This document shows, in pieces, positions 46,093-54,050 of a DNA stretch of 64,000 nt. The DNA comes from Photobacterium sp. TLY01 (GTDB taxonomy: Bacteria > Pseudomonadota > Gammaproteobacteria > Enterobacterales > Vibrionaceae), in assembly GCF_021432065.1 (NCBI RefSeq), contig NZ_CP090365.1:930001-994000 (forward strand), read 5' to 3'. Made by a program: the position numbers and the translations under genes. Every line of letters begins with the position of its first letter. Position 1 is the first letter of the stretch. The notes under the pieces are model-generated. The model did no database searches, was not told the DNA's origin, and was given only the letters and a program-made list of their open reading frames with translations.

Positions 46093-46114
46093 CAGGCATA
46101 CCTGAGTATGCCTG
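46093..46114 (-). terminator. Terminator of the ABC-ATPase gene
   Basis: CAGGCATAC and GTATGCCTG form a 9-bp stem with loop CTGA on the plus strand. TTTTTTATT follows on the minus strand. The stem is nearly the same as the gabT terminator. Confidence 0.88.
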
Positions 46115-46149
46115 ATGAAAAGCGTGTGTTGCGTCTGAACAAGCGTGAT

Positions 46150-47796
46150 TTATTTAAACTCTGCTTTGCGCATCCGGTTCAGGACTGCCATCACATCGAC
46201 AACACGCGGCTTGGCTAAATCACCATAGTTCGGCATGCTACGGAACCATTCTTCCTGCAGCATCTTGCGGAAGGCAGTCACAGGTTGCTTTTCCCAGCCT
46301 TTGATTTGCGCGAGCTGACACCACAGCCAGCCGATAGTATGTAGCTGGCTGGCATCGGCAATTTGCTCTAAGGCCTGCAGATCGACAAACTCACGGCCAA
46401 AACGCAGACTTTGTTTGTTCTTGACCTGAATACGAAACTTGCCTTCTTCCAGCTGCGCCTGAAGTCCGGAGCGGTTCAGCTGACGAACACGCGGCTGTTC
46501 AATGGTATCACTGCCTTCCGGCTGGCGCTGTGTCGGGTGCGATTGCACGATGATTTTGGCTTTCGCAGTGACATCAACCGCTTCATAGTTGTGCATCTGG
46601 ATTACAGTATCAGCAACATCCAGATAGTCACCGGAACCGCCCATTACCAGCATGACAGACACATTCAGGTGATTGCGCAGCAAAGCAATGCGATCCACAA
46701 GAGGCGTGATCGGCTCATCTTCTTTCGCAATCAGCGCCTGCATGCGCTCGTCACGGATCATAAAGTTCGAAGCGGACGTATCTTCATCAATCAACAGGGT
46801 TTGAGCACCAGCCTCCAGCGATTCCTGCAACCAGGCTGCCTGCGAGGTCGAACCTGAGGCATTTTGCGTGCTAAAGCAGGTAGTATCTTTACCCATAGGC
46901 AGGTTATTGATGTAGGGCGACAAATCGACGCTGTGAACGCAGCGGCCATCTTCGGCACGAATTTTACTGGCGGTCTCATCGGCAACCACATATTCGCGGC
47001 CATCCCCCGGGACATGATCATACACAGCATTCTCGACTGCATTCAGCAGGGTCGATTTGCCGTGAAAGCCGCCACCGACAATCATGGTAATGCCGGTGGG
47101 GATGCCCATACCGCGTAGTTTGCCGGCATGAGGTGCATCTAGTTCAACAGCCAGGCTGTCCGGACTGATGAAGGGCACTGCGTCAGGCATCGGCTGTTCG
47201 CTGTTACCGGCAAGGCGTGGCAGTACGCTGTGATCGGCTACGAAGGCAATCAGGTTTTTCTCTTTGAGTTGCGCGCGCAGTGCTACCTGATCTTCAACGG
47301 TTTCACAATGGCGACGCAGATCGTCCATCGGCAGTTCACGTGCAATCGTCGCACGACGAATAATTTTCGGCAGCGTAAAGGTCAGCAGGTTGAGTGTTTT
47401 CTTGGCAATGATGGTGCGGCCATCTGCAGGGAGATCAACTCGGAAACGTAGTTCAATGGCATCGTCATCGAAAACGACAGCAGTGCGATCCAATACCGCC
47501 TGTCCCGGACGATCGATCTGAATCTCATTCACTTCTTTGGCCAGATCGGCAAACTGACGGGCGATAAAATCACGTGCCGCACGCTGATAATCTGCCGACT
47601 GCTCTTTCAGCCAGGCCAGATCCGTGAGTGACCACTGGCGCCGGGCGCGAACACGGGTTGCGGGCGCGAACGGATCCGACTGAGGGATATCGATAAAGAA
47701 ATCGTAATCAACAAAGTTGTACTGACCCCGCAGGCTGGAATAGCTGCGGTAATTACGACGGTCAATTTTTTTGAGTCTGGCTTCTAGTAAGTCCAT
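46150..47796 (-). CDS. Predicted ATPase of the ABC class (ABC_ATPase family)
   Basis: This 548-residue cytosolic protein has Walker A VGGGFHGKSTLLNAVE near residue 250 and a Walker-B-like LLIDEDTSASNFMIRDERMQALI further on, with VMLVMGGSGDYLDVADTVIQM after it. These match the stand-alone 'ABC class' ATPase family (PF09818), not transporters; no membrane or permease gene is near. The ATG at 47796 is preferred over a GTG at 47802. The biological role of the family is unknown. Confidence 0.88.
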   Translation of the reverse strand: MDLLEARLKKIDRRNYRSYSSLRGQYNFVDYDFFIDIPQSDPFAPATRVRARRQWSLTDLAWLKEQSADYQRAARDFIARQFADLAKEVNEIQIDRPGQAVLDRTAVVFDDDAIELRFRVDLPADGRTIIAKKTLNLLTFTLPKIIRRATIARELPMDDLRRHCETVEDQVALRAQLKEKNLIAFVADHSVLPRLAGNSEQPMPDAVPFISPDSLAVELDAPHAGKLRGMGIPTGITMIVGGGFHGKSTLLNAVENAVYDHVPGDGREYVVADETASKIRAEDGRCVHSVDLSPYINNLPMGKDTTCFSTQNASGSTSQAAWLQESLEAGAQTLLIDEDTSASNFMIRDERMQALIAKEDEPITPLVDRIALLRNHLNVSVMLVMGGSGDYLDVADTVIQMHNYEAVDVTAKAKIIVQSHPTQRQPEGSDTIEQPRVRQLNRSGLQAQLEEGKFRIQVKNKQSLRFGREFVDLQALEQIADASQLHTIGWLWCQLAQIKGWEKQPVTAFRKMLQEEWFRSMPNYGDLAKPRVVDVMAVLNRMRKAEFK

Positions 47797-47984
47797 GGTC
47801 ACTCGATATCACTGGCAATAAACATTGGGGGCAGGAGTGTACACCAAAGCACAGTTATGTGCATGTTATTCGGTGATCCAGCTCCCGCTTATCAGGCATT
47901 CCAACCTTAGTCTAATTGTTCACGTACCGGGTTTTCGTCACTGTGATGAGAAAAGAGACTTTCCACGCGATACAAGGAGTCAGT

Positions 47985-48221
47985 ATGTTGGAAATGGCAT
48001 CAAAATCGGCCGAATGGCTATTGCTGCTCAGCGGCGTGATCCTCATCTTGACCAGCATGGTGCAATACGGACGCCGCACCCGCAACTGGGGTGGGGTGAT
48101 GACGATGTTCTACAAGCGCGTCAGTATGACAACGGTAGAATTTAAGTTTTACCGTGCCGGGGTGGCCGCTGTCATTCTGGCGATCATCCTCAGAATGGTG
48201 AATCTGGTTTTCTGGCCATAA
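47985..48221 (+). CDS. Small two-helix membrane protein
   Basis: This 78-residue protein begins MLEMASKSAEWLLLLSG. AAGGAG at good spacing makes the ATG at 47985 the likely start rather than the upstream in-frame start at 47916. Two hydrophobic segments (about 10-27 and 56-77) flank a basic middle (YGRRTRNWG). I do not recognise the family. It is probably monocistronic. Confidence 0.65.
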   Translation: MLEMASKSAEWLLLLSGVILILTSMVQYGRRTRNWGGVMTMFYKRVSMTTVEFKFYRAGVAAVILAIILRMVNLVFWP

Positions 48222-48327
48222 TCGTGGTGGCGCTGAGCGCGCAGGTATAAAGCGAAAACTTGCCAGATGATGTGATTTGTCGCACACTTGCCGCCCATCA
48301 AGACTCAGACAAAATAAGGCGGGTATT

Positions 48328-48609
48328 ATGGCCTCTACCGCAGCAGCATTGCACATTCTGGTAAAACACAAAGAACAAGCTGACGATATTTTGCAGCAAC
48401 TGAAGAAAGGCGCCAAGTTCCAGACGCTGGCAAAGAAATACTCGACTTGTCCATCCGGTAAGCGCGGCGGCGATCTCGGTGAGTTTCGCAAAGGCATGAT
48501 GGTACCGGCATTCGATAAAGCCGTATTCACCGGCAAAGTGCTTGAGCCGATCGGTCCGGTGAAGACCAAGTTTGGGTATCACATTATTAAGGTGCTGTAT
48601 CGTACTTGA
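48328..48609 (+). CDS. ppiC: PpiC parvulin peptidyl-prolyl isomerase
   Basis: This 93-residue cytosolic parvulin is the same length as E. coli PpiC. It consists of a single rotamase domain with [40 protein letters not shown] and [12 protein letters not shown]. The two active-site histidines (HILV and YHII) and the cysteine in STCPSG are present. AAGGCGG precedes the ATG at 48328. Confidence 0.94.
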   Translation: MASTAAALHILVKHKEQADDILQQLKKGAKFQTLAKKYSTCPSGKRGGDLGEFRKGMMVPAFDKAVFTGKVLEPIGPVKTKFGYHIIKVLYRT

Positions 48610-48681
48610 GTTTTTATGGCCTCTTTTGAGGGAGTTTGTTTGTCGCGCTTGAGTCTGAAGCATCCCTTCGCATTGTACTCA

Positions 48682-48808
48682 GCGCGCCAGGTACTCTTTT
48701 CCAGCAAAAAGAGTACCCAGAAATGCCTTTTTGTTCTCTGGTGTGGTCCGGTCGGTTGTAGGCGCTCCCGACGCCGATAACCTAAAAATTCGTCCTGAAT
48801 TTTTCCCT
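48682..48808. repeat. 127-bp dispersed repeat, copy 1
   Basis: The repeat runs from GCGCGCCAGGTACTC to AATTTTTCCCT. Copy 2 at 48944 is direct and about 90% identical by eye, and a partial inverted copy 3 is at 60903. It contains the short stem TACTCTTTT..AAAAGAGTA and the palindromic AATTCGTCCTGAATT region. No frame is conserved through it. Confidence 0.9.
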
Positions 48809-48843
48809 GATTTTGTACCATCAATATATATCACCAAGTCGTC

Positions 48844-48864
48844 ATTCCCGCGACAGGCGGGAAT
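48844..48864. repeat. REP-like hairpin
   Basis: ATTCCCGC-GACAG-GCGGGAAT, preceded by GTC and followed by CCAC, is the common extragenic palindrome form. It lies between the two 127-bp repeats. Confidence 0.7.
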
Positions 48865-48943
48865 CCACAAAGCGAGTGCGTTTTTGGTGGCTGGGTGAGT
48901 ATGTCGCGCATTGGGTTCTGTGGTTTATTTGACATGGGTTGAT

Positions 48944-49070
48944 GCGCGCCAGGTACTCTTTTAAGGCAAAAAGAGTACCCAGAAATGCCTTTTTATTCTT
49001 TGGTGTGGTCCGGTCGGTTGTAGGCGCTCCCGGCGCCGACAACCTAAAAATTCGTCCTGAATTTTTCCCT
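48944..49070. repeat. 127-bp dispersed repeat, copy 2
   Basis: This is a direct copy of 48682-48808 with the same length and scattered substitutions. Confidence 0.9.
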
Positions 49071-49161
49071 TGGGGAGAGGCAAGCCTCAAACTTTTCATT
49101 TCTGCTTTATAGCACACGCCAAATTCTATTAAAATTAAATATAATTCAATGGCTTACTGTA

Positions 49162-49181
49162 ATTTCCGCGCAGGCGGAAAT
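49162..49181. repeat. REP-like hairpin, second variant
   Basis: ATTTCCGC-GCAG-GCGGAAAT is a compensated variant of the hairpin at 48844; both arms changed together, so the structure is conserved. Confidence 0.7.
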
Positions 49182-49340
49182 CCATGCAGTGTGTGCAATT
49201 CTATAGTTTCTCTTTATTGGGTAAGTGAGCGATGTCGTTTTTCTCACAAGCGTATATGTCGTTGATTTTTGCGGTAAGTCATGAAATAGAAAAAATCAAA
49301 TAATATCAATTGGGTAGCATCAGGCGATTGAGTAAGATAT

Positions 49341-49355
49341 ACGACATGATGTCGT
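49341..49355. promoter_or_regulatory. Palindrome ACGACA-TGA-TGTCGT
   Basis: The 6-bp arms are perfect and extend partly into TATAC/GTATA. It is the first of two copies upstream of the gene at 49500. Operator function is inferred. Confidence 0.5.
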
Positions 49356-49453
49356 GTATATTACTGATAGATCTATCTGGTTGAGCGCACTTGGTTCAAT
49401 ATAATCAATCACTTAAGTTATTCCTGATTGAAAGAGTTATATGACAGAGTTAT

Positions 49454-49468
49454 ACGACATGGTGTCGT
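49454..49468. promoter_or_regulatory. Palindrome ACGACA-TGG-TGTCGT
   Basis: This is the second copy, 113 bp from the first and just before the first cassette boundary at 49479. A further half-site (TATATGTCGTTG) is near 49253. Confidence 0.5.
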
Positions 49469-49499
49469 TGAATAAAATGTTATACGCTGGAGTACGGAA

Positions 49500-50084
49500 G
49501 TGGAAGAATTTCAGTTAATTATTAGAGATTGCAACGTGTTAACGGTTGACGCTGAGTTCATGCGATCTCCGCGTAATATTGCTGCAATAGCTCTCTTTGA
49601 TCTTTGTCATGAACATGCAGAGTCAATTGATATCTTATGTGACTTAGGCAGACATTCCTCTTCTGCTGCTTTATATCGTTCATGTGTGGAAGCGTATATA
49701 CGTGGTAGCTGGGTATTGAATTGCGCAAGTGATGAAGAAGTCTCAAACACATTAAATAGTAACAAGAAGGGTAAGTCGTTAAGTACTCTGGTCGATGAGT
49801 TGATTATGGATTCTCAAGACTATAGCTTTTTAACTCGTTATGCCAAAAGTTCACTTAAAAATATACTAGATAGTTTGTCACATGGTAAAAGTACTCAAAT
49901 CGCCTACCGGTTTGACGGAGAAACTATTGGGTTTAAAAATGACCCAGAGGTTATAGAGTTACTTGTGCGTGAAGCATGCCTATTTACTCTTCTATCTCAT
50001 GCTGCAATAGCTCAGATCGCGCAAGACGAAGCTATGGGGAAAAAAGTCACGGAACTCCTTGAGCGCATGCATAAATGCGTATAA
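49500..50084 (+). CDS. Cassette gene, helical DUF protein
   Basis: This 194-residue soluble, mostly helical protein starts with GTG at 49500. I can note NIAAIALFDLCHEHAESIDILCDLG and SSAALYRSCVEAYIRGSWVLN, which recall the DUF5677/AbiV-like families of HEPN-type helical proteins, without a clear RxxxxH motif. Its stop is part of an attC start (TAACAAACTGC), and a GTTATAC core precedes it at 49479, so it is an integron cassette. Function unknown. Confidence 0.72.
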   Translation: MEEFQLIIRDCNVLTVDAEFMRSPRNIAAIALFDLCHEHAESIDILCDLGRHSSSAALYRSCVEAYIRGSWVLNCASDEEVSNTLNSNKKGKSLSTLVDELIMDSQDYSFLTRYAKSSLKNILDSLSHGKSTQIAYRFDGETIGFKNDPEVIELLVREACLFTLLSHAAIAQIAQDEAMGKKVTELLERMHKCV

Positions 50085-50156
50085 CAAACTGCTTAAGCCG
50101 GACTTGGACCTCACCCGCTTTAACGGACACACCTCGATAACGTAGAGAGGTGAGCC

Positions 50157-50498
50157 ATGCCAGCTTACAAAACGGGAAAGCGAACCCAGCAGTACAGCAA
50201 CGACTTCAAGATAAAAGCTGTTCTCTGGAGCCATGAAGAACACCGGAGTGTGAAGGAAGTTGCGGAAGCACTGGACATCCATCCCTTCATGTTGTCTCGT
50301 TGGCGCAAAGAGTATCGAGAAGGAAAATTCGGCATGACAAAACACCGTAAGACCCCGGCGCCCGAAGGCAAGCTGCAAGAGCAGGATGAGCTGAAGCGTC
50401 TGAAACGGCGGGTCGCTGAGCTTGAGATGGAGAACGATATCTTAAAAAAGTGGCACCGTTTCCAGGCGGAGGAACGGCGCAAAAGTACCGATTCATAA
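50157..50498 (+). CDS. IS3-family OrfA
   Basis: This 113-residue DNA-binding protein has a helix-turn-helix (VKEVAEALDIHPFMLSRWRKEYREG) and a leucine-zipper-like end (ELKRLKRRVAELEMENDILKKW). The slippery A6G at 50444-50450 is in register A-AAA-AAG within the zipper, so a -1 shift gives the OrfAB transposase. Confidence 0.92.
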   Translation: MPAYKTGKRTQQYSNDFKIKAVLWSHEEHRSVKEVAEALDIHPFMLSRWRKEYREGKFGMTKHRKTPAPEGKLQEQDELKRLKRRVAELEMENDILKKWHRFQAEERRKSTDS

Positions 50499-51334
50499 AG
50501 CATCATCAGGCATCGCTGCCGGTCAGGCAGCTTTGTGCCAGGCTCCAGGTTTCGCGCAGCGGTTACTACGATTGGCTCAAGCGGCAGCCAAGCCAGCGGC
50601 GGCAACAGGATGACGCACTATTGCTTGATATCCATCGTATTCACGCGGCTTCAAAGTCACGTTACGGCAGTCCGAAAGTACACCGGGCTCTACGTCAGGA
50701 AGGCATTCGCGTTGGGGTTAAGCGCGTGGCACGACTGATGCGGGAAGCCGGACTCAAGGCCAGAGTGGAGTGTGTTTATCGACGCATGCACAAACGCCGG
50801 GCAGAGCTGAAAGTACTGCCCAACTACCGGTTGGAGGAAAGCAAACCGACGGGACCCAATCAGCAGTGGTCAAGTGACGTCACCTATATCCGCCTGGGCC
50901 GCCGGCATGTCTTTCTGGCGGTGATAGTCGACTTGTGGTCACGTAAAATCGTGGGTTGGGCACTAGATGACAAACTCAATGCGCGATTGTCGACCACGGC
51001 CTTGTCCCGGGCGCTGAAGCAGCGAAAACCACGACCGGGATTACTGCTGCATACCGACCGGGGCATAGAGTTCCGCGCCTTGATGATGCAGCGCTGGCTG
51101 ACTCATTATGGCATTCGTCACAGCATGAACCGGCCAGGTAAGTGTACCGATAATGCGGAAGTGGAGTCGTTCTTCAAGACGCTAAAGGCTGAGCTGATCC
51201 ATGCCAGCAACTTCGGTTCACTCGAATCGTTGAGGAAACAGGTGGATTACTACATCCGGTATTTTTACAACAGGGTGCGGCTGCACAGTAGCCTCGATTA
51301 TGTATCTCCGATACAGTACGAGAAAGCCGCTTAA
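50450..51334 (+). CDS. IS3-family OrfB (DDE integrase domain)
   Basis: This is the 294-codon OrfB frame, probably expressed mainly as a -1 frameshift fusion with OrfA. It carries HTH_21 (ASLPVRQLCARLQVSRSGYYDWLKRQ) and a DDE core: D in WSSDVTYI, D in LLHTDRGIEF and E in CTDNAEVESFFKTLKAEL. The usual HSDRGSQY motif is HTDRGIEF. No premature stop, so it is probably active. Confidence 0.92.
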   Translation: MAPFPGGGTAQKYRFIKHHQASLPVRQLCARLQVSRSGYYDWLKRQPSQRRQQDDALLLDIHRIHAASKSRYGSPKVHRALRQEGIRVGVKRVARLMREAGLKARVECVYRRMHKRRAELKVLPNYRLEESKPTGPNQQWSSDVTYIRLGRRHVFLAVIVDLWSRKIVGWALDDKLNARLSTTALSRALKQRKPRPGLLLHTDRGIEFRALMMQRWLTHYGIRHSMNRPGKCTDNAEVESFFKTLKAELIHASNFGSLESLRKQVDYYIRYFYNRVRLHSSLDYVSPIQYEKAA

Positions 51335-51484
51335 CAACAATGTGTGTCCGTTTTATCGGGTGAACATCAACTGCCAACGCTCGGCGGTTTTACTTCTGGT
51401 TGGGTTTGGTGTTTACGGTGGTTTGTTTGAGTTTTGTGGCATGTTGGCAGCCACTTAGCAGCGCGTTAGCAATCAGGAGAAATA

Positions 51485-51956
51485 ATGAGCATCAATATCA
51501 GAAAAGCAGAAATCAGTGATGCGAAGTCAATCAGTGAATTGATTTTACCTTTAACAGCAAAATATGTTTGCCCAACTTGTGATGCGTCTGTCCACGATAT
51601 TTTGCTCGATTCAATGTCAGAGGAAAGCATCGGCAAATATCTATCCACAAATTATGACTATGTTGTCGCAGTAACAACGAACAATGAAGTGGTCGGTGTG
51701 GCTGGGATTCGAGACAACTCACACTTGTACCATCTATTCGTAGACGATAATTTTCAAGGTAAAGGACTTTCCCGAAAATTGTGGGAAACAATTAAAAAAA
51801 GAAGCAGTAAAAAACGGGAATAGAGGTGCCTTTACTGTTAACTCTGCGGTAAATGCGGAAAACGTTTATTTGCGTTTCGGTTTTAAACGCACAGAAGGAA
51901 TCAGAAACCGTCATGGAATGGTTGATATTCCAATGATGTTTGAGTCTGATTGCTAA
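51485..51956 (+). pseudogene. Cassette GNAT acetyltransferase with frameshift
   Basis: The N-terminal frame (51485-51823) encodes a GNAT start and acetyl-CoA loop (LFVDDNFQGKGLSRKLWETI). It shifts out after a run of seven A (51794-51800). In the +1 frame the natural C-terminus continues from GAFTVNSAVNAENVYLRFGF to the TAA at 51954 that opens the next attC. Removing one A restores a 156-residue acetyltransferase. It could be a real mutation, sequencing error, or slippage at the A-run. Confidence 0.82.
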
Positions 51957-52086
51957 CAAACGCCGTAAGAGGGACTGTCAACGCGTGGCGTTTCCAGTCC
52001 CATTGAGCCGCGGTGGTGATGGTTGTTGTGTTTGAGTTTAGCGGTATGCGTTGCCAGCCCCTTAGGCGGGCTACATGGACTCCCCC

Positions 52087-52335
52087 GGTTGTCAACAACA
52101 GCGTCAGGTTCTATAAGGTTTGGGACTGCCGCTTTACATTCGGTCTGTTGATTGGCATTGATGCCATGACCCTGATGACCCTGCTCGGTTGAGGTTCCTC
52201 ATTCGTTAGAAGGCATCAAACGTGCCCGCCGCATTATCAGGTTTTCCCGCAAAAGGTCTGAACCTTATATCATCATTGGCTGTTGCAATGATCCGGTGAA
52301 GCAATTGATTCCGCTGTACAAAAACATGCTCAATT
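52087..52335 (-). ncRNA. Candidate guide RNA (seekRNA/bridge RNA) of the IS1111 element
   Basis: This is the noncoding tail downstream of the transposase. IS1111 elements are known to encode their guide RNA there. On the minus strand it contains GGCGGGC (52230-52224), identical to the left target flank at 52065-52071. After 15 nt it contains TAACGAATGA (52208-52199), the reverse complement of the right junction TCATTCGTTA at 53418-53427. The RNA ends cannot be read. The match lengths make chance possible but unlikely at these positions. Confidence 0.65.
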
Positions 52336-53349
52336 TTATATCAGTTGATACTCAGTCTCGTTTCTCAATAACGACCAAATGATTCGGGCGTTATTGGCTG
52401 CGAGCGCGACAATCGCCCGTTTGAACCCTCGACGCTCGACCAGACTTTTGCACCACAAGCTGAGTCGGTCAGTTTTATCGCCGAGACTGGCGATAACAGC
52501 ACGTGCACCATGAACCAAGAGTGTCCGCAGATATCGGTCGCCTTTTTTGGTAATTCGTCCGAGCCTTGGCTTACCACCGGTTGAATACTGGCTGGGAACC
52601 AACCCGAGCCAGGCGGCGAAATCCCGTCCTTTATCGAATTGCTCACCTTTGCCGATACTGGCGATGACGGCTGTCGCTGTAATGGGTCCAATGCCTGCCA
52701 CCTTCATGATTTTCTTTGCTTGGCGGCTGCGAGAAACCAGCATATCGAAGCATTGTTCTTGGTCTGCAATACGTTGATTCAGAATGAGCAAGTGCCCGAA
52801 ACAGTCTGAAATGATCGCTCTGGCGAGATCAGGGAGTGGGTTGTCACCATCTTCAAGCGCTTCGGGGATAGCGGTTTGTAATGCGTGGCGTCCTTTCGGC
52901 GCGATAATGCCGAACTCAGCCAGCATGGCGCGAATTTGATTCAGTAATGCCGTTCGTTCATGGACCCAATGATCACGCGCACGATGCAGGAGCAAAATCG
53001 CTTGCTGGTCGGCCGATTTGATCCGGACGAAGCGTGTTGAAGGACGGATGACAGCTGTGCAAATGGCAAAGGCGTCATTGAGATCATTTTTGGCACCGGT
53101 TCTGAAAGGTGCCACATACTTCGACGCCATGATCTTTGGCGTATGGCCGAGCTTCGCCAGTTCTCGGGCCCAGTAATGAGAGGCACCGCAGGCTTCCATA
53201 CCGATAATTGCGGGTGGGATATTAGCAAACGTCTCAAGGACTTTTGACCGCGTTATTGTTTTGTGGATCAACACCTTGCCTTGATGATCTTCACCGTGGA
53301 TACTGAAGCTATGTTTGGCTAAATCAATGCCATAAATAGAATGTGACAT
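52336..53349 (-). CDS. IS1111-type transposase (DEDD)
   Basis: This 337-residue transposase has an N-terminal DEDD RuvC-like domain: D in YGIDLAKHSFS, E in IGMEACGASHYWARE, D in TGAKNDLNDAFAI. The C-terminal Transposase_20 domain contains VAGIGPITATAVIASIG and FAAWLGLVPSQYSTGGK. It also has the conserved serine region near the end of the family (GGKPRLGRITKKG). The ATG at 53349 has CCGGAGG upstream; the longer frame to 53421 runs through the IS end. The frame is intact. Confidence 0.93.
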   Translation of the reverse strand: MSHSIYGIDLAKHSFSIHGEDHQGKVLIHKTITRSKVLETFANIPPAIIGMEACGASHYWARELAKLGHTPKIMASKYVAPFRTGAKNDLNDAFAICTAVIRPSTRFVRIKSADQQAILLLHRARDHWVHERTALLNQIRAMLAEFGIIAPKGRHALQTAIPEALEDGDNPLPDLARAIISDCFGHLLILNQRIADQEQCFDMLVSRSRQAKKIMKVAGIGPITATAVIASIGKGEQFDKGRDFAAWLGLVPSQYSTGGKPRLGRITKKGDRYLRTLLVHGARAVIASLGDKTDRLSLWCKSLVERRGFKRAIVALAANNARIIWSLLRNETEYQLI

Positions 53350-53444
53350 GGTGGCCTCCGGTAGTTGCAAGATAAGACTTACCAAGTGTGGCAAAGCCTG
53401 ATGAGGGGGAGTCCATGTCATTCGTTATGTGGCAAAGAGGAAAT

Positions 53445-53915
53445 ATGGAAATTTCATTACTAGCGGATTGTCCGTCTGAAGCACCAAAAATAGCTAAGTG
53501 GTATTACGATGAGTGGGCGAGAATGGCTCCGAATGTAACCGAAGAAATGGTGCTCGAAAAGGTCATCGAAAAGTCAGTAAACCGAAACCAAATCCCCTTG
53601 TCATTTGTTGCTCATATTGACAGTGAACTCGCTGGTGTTTTAGAGCTCAAAGTTCGTGAAAACAAAAATTATCCAGAGTACGAAAACTGGGTTGGTGGTG
53701 TATACACAAATCCAAAGTATAGGGGTAAGGGTATCGCCAGCAAGTTACTTGAATCAGCAAAAGAAAAAGCAATCGATATTGGTGTTAAAAAGCTCTATCT
53801 GCAATGTGAAAGTTTTAATGTTTCCCTGTACTTAAATCATGGTTTTAGCGTTTTACACCAAGCGCAGCATCATGACATAGAAACAACTATTATGGTGTGG
53901 GAAGCTGCCACATAA
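53445..53915 (+). CDS. Cassette GNAT N-acetyltransferase
   Basis: This is a 156-residue GNAT protein. It has the acetyl-CoA motif VGGVYTNPKYRGKGIASKLLESAKEKA (pattern R-x-x-G-x-G/A) and a C-terminal LYLQCESFNVSLYLNHGFSVL strand. The ATG at 53445 follows AGAGGAAAT and lies 15 nt after the GTTATGT core, as cassette genes do; the upstream in-frame GTG at 53388 would lie in the IS. The acceptor substrate is unknown; similar cassette genes include aminoglycoside and protein acetyltransferases. Confidence 0.87.
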   Translation: MEISLLADCPSEAPKIAKWYYDEWARMAPNVTEEMVLEKVIEKSVNRNQIPLSFVAHIDSELAGVLELKVRENKNYPEYENWVGGVYTNPKYRGKGIASKLLESAKEKAIDIGVKKLYLQCESFNVSLYLNHGFSVLHQAQHHDIETTIMVWEAAT

Positions 53916-54038
53916 CAAACGCCTCAAGAGAGACTGTCAACGCTTAGCGTTTCCAGTCCCATTGAGCCGCGGTGGTTATAGTTGTAGTGTTTGGGGTTAG
54001 TGGTTGTGTGTTGTCAGCCCCTTAGGCGGGCGTTATAG
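53913..54038 (+). other. attC site 3, intact
   Basis: This site of about 126 bp runs from TAACAAACGCCTCAAGAG to CCCTTAGGCGGGCGTTATAG. The arms GCCTCAAGAG..GACTGTCAACGC and GTTGTCAGCCCCTTAGGCGGGC pair with the bulges normal for attC. It shares the central block CCATTGAGCCGCGGTGGT with attC 2 and is closely similar to attC 4. Confidence 0.93.
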
Positions 54039-54050
54039 CGCAAGGTAAAA

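Larger units (their letters stand above)
50105..51369 (+). mobile_element. IS3-family insertion sequence inside attC 1
   Basis: This 1265-bp element has imperfect terminal inverted repeats of about 28 bp beginning TGGACCTCACCCG (left) and TGATGTTCACCCG (right, reversed), both leading to AACGGACACAC. A 3-bp target duplication ACT flanks it. It holds orfA and orfB overlapping in the -1 frame. It appears intact and recent, as the target can be rejoined exactly. Confidence 0.92.
50082..51471 (+). other. attC site 1, split by an IS3-family element
   Basis: The left half (50082-50104) reads TAACAAACTGCTTAAGC..GGACT. The right half (51370-51471) reads ACTGCCAACGC .. GTTGGCAGCCACTTAGCAG..GTTAGC. With the IS and one ACT removed they form one attC of about 122 bp whose outer arms pair (CTGCTTAAGC..CTGCCAAC with GTTGGCAG..CTTAGCAG). 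Confidence 0.88.
52071..53422 (-). mobile_element. IS1111-type (IS110 family) element inserted in attC 2
   Basis: The element is about 1.35 kb with 11-bp perfect subterminal inverted repeats TGGACTCCCCC (52076-52086) and GGGGGAGTCCA (53405-53415). There is no target duplication. Insertion is exactly between GGCGGG and CGTTAT of attC, as known for the IS1111-attC group. It contains one transposase and a 249-bp noncoding tail. Confidence 0.92.
51954..53430 (+). other. attC site 2, split by an IS1111-type element
   Basis: The left part, 51954-52070/71, runs from TAACAAACGCC to CAGCCCCTTAGGCGGG. The terminal core GTTATGT is at 53424-53430 on the other side of the IS. The uninterrupted attC 3 shows that the two rejoin as GGCGGGCGTTAT. 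Confidence 0.9.

Noticed and set aside
48682-49070. Two 127-bp repeats as a possible CRISPR or integron attC pair
   Set aside because: Too long and too far apart for CRISPR, and they lack GTTRRRY cores and attC arms.
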